The position numbers were made by a program, and so were the translations under genes. Under the pieces are notes generated by a model. That model ran no database searches. It worked only from the letters and a program-made list of their open reading frames with translations, and was not told the origin of the DNA. 7,309 bases of DNA from Gammaproteobacteria bacterium (lineage in GTDB: Bacteria; Pseudomonadota; Gammaproteobacteria; SURF-13): the NCBI GenBank assembly GCA_023381235.1, contig JAMCTV010000055.1, positions 1 through 7,309 of the forward strand, in the 5' to 3' direction. This document shows, in pieces, positions 5,431 through 7,309 of the stretch; the stretch's first letter is position 1; every line of letters begins with the position of its first letter.

Positions 5431-7190
5431 CACATACTCTCCGGCGCGCTCACGCCGAGCAGGGCGAGCGCGTTCCGCAGCACCTGGCGTGTCGCCACCA
5501 GCAGGGTGAGGCGCGCATTGCGCAGGGCCGTGTCCTCGACCAGAAACGGCAGCGCGTTGTAATAAGCGTGCAGATCGGCGGCCAACTCCTTGAGGTAGTA
5601 CACGATCTGGTGCGGCTCATAACCGAGTGCGGCGCGCTCCACCGCCCCCGGATAATGTGACAAGGCGCTCATGAGCTTCTGTTCATGCTCCTCCACCAGT
5701 AAGCGCAGATGTGCGGCGCCTTGCGCGGCGTCCCAAACGTAACCTTTTTGTTCGCCCTGGCGCAGCACGCTGCAAATGCGCGCGTGCGCGTATTGCACAT
5801 AATACACCGGATTCTCGTTGCTTTTCGATTTAGCCAGCTCCAGATCGAAATCGAGATGCTGGTCGCTCTTGCGCATCACGTAGAAAAAGCGCGCCGCGTC
5901 GTTGCCCACTTCGCCGCGCAGCTCGCGCAGGGTGACGAACTCGCCCGCGCGCGTGGACATCTGCGCGCGCACGCCGTGGCGGAACAGAATCACGAACTGC
6001 ACCAGCACCACGTCCAGCTTGCTGGCATCATAGCCCAGCGCCTGCAACGCCGCCTTGACGCGCGGGATGTAGCCGTGGTGATCCGAGCCCCACACGTTGA
6101 TGACGCGCGCGAAGCCGCGCTCGAACTTGCCCAGGTGATAGGCGATGTCGGAGGCGAAATAGGTTTTATCACCATTATCACGCACCACCACGCGGTCTTT
6201 TTCGTCGCCGTAACGGCTGGAGCGGAACCACCACGCGCCGTCCTGCTGATATAAATCGCCGCCCTGTTTCAGACGCGCAATGGCTTGCTCCACCACACCG
6301 TCTGCGGTGAGCGAGCGTTCGGAAAACCAGTGGTCATAGTGCACGCCGAACTGTTCCAGATCGTCGCGGATGTCGGCCAGCATGGCGGTGAGCCCGGCCT
6401 CAAACAGCGTGCGATAGCCGGACGCGCCGAGCAGGGTCTTGGCGCGCGCGATGAGCGCGTCCACGTGCGCCTCCTTGTCGCCGTTCTGGGCGCCTTCATC
6501 CGGCGGCGCATCACGCCATATCTCGCTTGGGTCACGGCGCAAGGCCGCGCCGTGCTGCTCATGCAGCGCGCGCGCAATGTGGCGCACGTAATCACCCCTA
6601 TAACCGTTGACGGGAAAGGCCACGCGCTCGCCGCACTGCTCCAGATAACGCAGCCACACGCTGAGCGCGAGGATGTCCATCTGGCGCCCGGCGTCGTTGA
6701 CGTAGTATTCGCGCTGCACCTCATAACCCACCGCCTGCAACAGATTGGCCAGCGTGCTGCCTATGGCCGCGCCGCGCCCGTGTCCGACGTGCAGCGGGCC
6801 GTTGGGATTGGCGGACACGAATTCCACCTGTACTTTTTGTCCCGCGCCCAGCACGCTCCGGCCATAGCTGTCGCCGACGCGTAAAATATCGCTCACCACC
6901 GATTGCAGCGCCGCTACACTCACGAAAAAATTGATGAAGCCCGGCCCGGCAATCTCGACCTTGGCGATGCGCGCCGAGGCCGGGAGCTGCGTCACGATCA
7001 AATCCGCCAGCGCGCGCGGCTTGCGCCGCGCGGATTTTGCCAAGGTCAAGGCGATATTGCTCGCGTAATCCCCGTGCTGCGCCTCCTGCGTGCGCTCCAC
7101 GCCGATCTCATACGCTGCCTCCGGCAACACGCCTTGCGTGTGCAAACTTTGCAGCGCCTGATGCAGCAGATCGCGCAGATGGGATTTCAT
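5430..7190 (-). CDS. argS: Arginyl-tRNA synthetase (class I)
   Basis: The enzyme charges tRNA-Arg with arginine using ATP, in the cytosol. The 586-residue product matches the family's usual length. The N-terminal Add-1 tRNA-recognition domain (about 1-110) contains HGDYASNIALTLAK (39-52). The HIGH signature is ANPNGPLHVGHGRGAA (127-142), with HVGH at 134-137. Other blocks are EYYVNDAGRQMD (161-172), KTYFASDIAYHLGK (342-355) and VWGSDHHGYIPRVKAAL (366-382). The degenerate KMSK-equivalent loop is QMSTRAGEFVTL (410-421). The DALR anticodon-binding domain starts near NPVYYVQYAHAR (460-471) and runs to the end. ATG 7190 fits the usual start (MKSHLRDLLHQAL), yet no Shine-Dalgarno sequence precedes it. 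A dispersed-type repeat lies directly upstream. The stop overlaps the SPOR start. Confidence 0.96.
   Translation of the reverse strand: MKSHLRDLLHQALQSLHTQGVLPEAAYEIGVERTQEAQHGDYASNIALTLAKSARRKPRALADLIVTQLPASARIAKVEIAGPGFINFFVSVAALQSVVSDILRVGDSYGRSVLGAGQKVQVEFVSANPNGPLHVGHGRGAAIGSTLANLLQAVGYEVQREYYVNDAGRQMDILALSVWLRYLEQCGERVAFPVNGYRGDYVRHIARALHEQHGAALRRDPSEIWRDAPPDEGAQNGDKEAHVDALIARAKTLLGASGYRTLFEAGLTAMLADIRDDLEQFGVHYDHWFSERSLTADGVVEQAIARLKQGGDLYQQDGAWWFRSSRYGDEKDRVVVRDNGDKTYFASDIAYHLGKFERGFARVINVWGSDHHGYIPRVKAALQALGYDASKLDVVLVQFVILFRHGVRAQMSTRAGEFVTLRELRGEVGNDAARFFYVMRKSDQHLDFDLELAKSKSNENPVYYVQYAHARICSVLRQGEQKGYVWDAAQGAAHLRLLVEEHEQKLMSALSHYPGAVERAALGYEPHQIVYYLKELAADLHAYYNALPFLVEDTALRNARLTLLVATRQVLRNALALLGVSAPESM
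5437..5442 (-). promoter_or_regulatory. Ribosome binding site of the SPOR gene, inside the argS end
   Basis: GGAGAG is placed six bases before ATG 5430 and lies within the final argS codons. Together with the TGATG stop/start overlap it points to translational coupling of the SPOR gene to argS. Confidence 0.75.
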
Positions 7191-7208
7191 AAAAACAGAT
7201 ACAAGAGA

Positions 7209-7283
7209 AAAGAGGCAAGAGAAAAGGATATAAAACTATTTTACCTCTTCTTCTCCATCTTTTCTCTTTTCTCTTGCCTCTTT
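7209..7283. repeat. 18-bp inverted repeat in purine/pyrimidine-biased leader of argS
   Basis: AAAGAGGCAAGAGAAAAG (7209-7226) is perfectly repeated in inverted orientation at 7266-7283 around a 39-nt AT-rich loop. One side is nearly all purine, the other nearly all pyrimidine. Next to it, TCTCCGTGGTTAAAG (7285-7299) resembles short sequences I recall as dispersed repeats in environmental bacteria; that resemblance is memory, not a search. The region runs to within about ten bases of the argS ATG. No gene is visible between 7191 and the window end. Confidence 0.75.
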
Positions 7284-7309
7284 GTCTCCGTGGTTAAAGT
7301 ATTTCCACC

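Noticed and set aside
5709..6884. Plus-strand frames of 181 and 199 codons opposite argS
   Set aside because: These are shadows of the argS coding sequence, with no domains and no start signals.
1..7309. A novel defence, biosynthetic or mobile gene system
   Set aside because: Every complete gene belongs to a housekeeping or well-known family, no CRISPR-like periodic repeats occur, and no cluster of unknown genes is present.

Overview
The window looks like a GC-rich proteobacterial chromosome segment, most likely from a gammaproteobacterium. The grounds are the set and order of genes: a PolA 5'-nuclease region next to a DUF2782 periplasmic protein and a kinase-type ThrB, and an ArgS gene coupled to an FtsN-like SPOR protein. 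Both arrangements are familiar in gammaproteobacteria. The genus cannot be named from the sequence.

Layout, left to right. Positions 6-959 (minus) encode the N-terminal 5'-nuclease part of DNA polymerase I. It runs into a palindromic repeat and a stop at the window edge, where a 21-bp inverted copy of upstream polA sequence suggests a rearrangement or a fold-back assembly artefact. Diverging from it by 32 bp is a LOG/TIGR00730 Rossmann-fold protein (992-1705, plus). Then comes an AT-rich, hairpin-dense, MITE-like stretch (1706-1870), followed by a secreted DUF2782 protein (1911-2243, plus) and homoserine kinase (2315-3256, plus). Five bases after thrB, on the opposite strand, lies the end of a decayed membrane-anchored GGDEF-EAL gene (3262-4780, minus). 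Beyond it, argS (5430-7190) and a SPOR-domain gene (4906-5430) form a translationally coupled minus-strand pair. The right edge (7191-7309) is a purine/pyrimidine-biased inverted repeat that abuts the argS start codon.

Most genes are housekeeping: DNA repair and replication, threonine synthesis, arginyl-tRNA charging, and a cell-envelope or division accessory. The least ordinary gene is the GGDEF-EAL gene. It carries an in-frame stop after the membrane anchor, an in-frame deletion that removes the EAL signature, and a frameshift just before its natural C-terminus. It also has substitutions at the metal-binding and inhibitory sites of the GGDEF domain. It therefore reads as a pseudogene of a c-di-GMP turnover enzyme.

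Three non-coding stretches look like dispersed repeats: 24-59, 1706-1870 and 7201-7290. I see no CRISPR array, tRNA, rRNA, riboswitch, defence system or intact insertion sequence, and no convincing evidence of a new multi-gene system.
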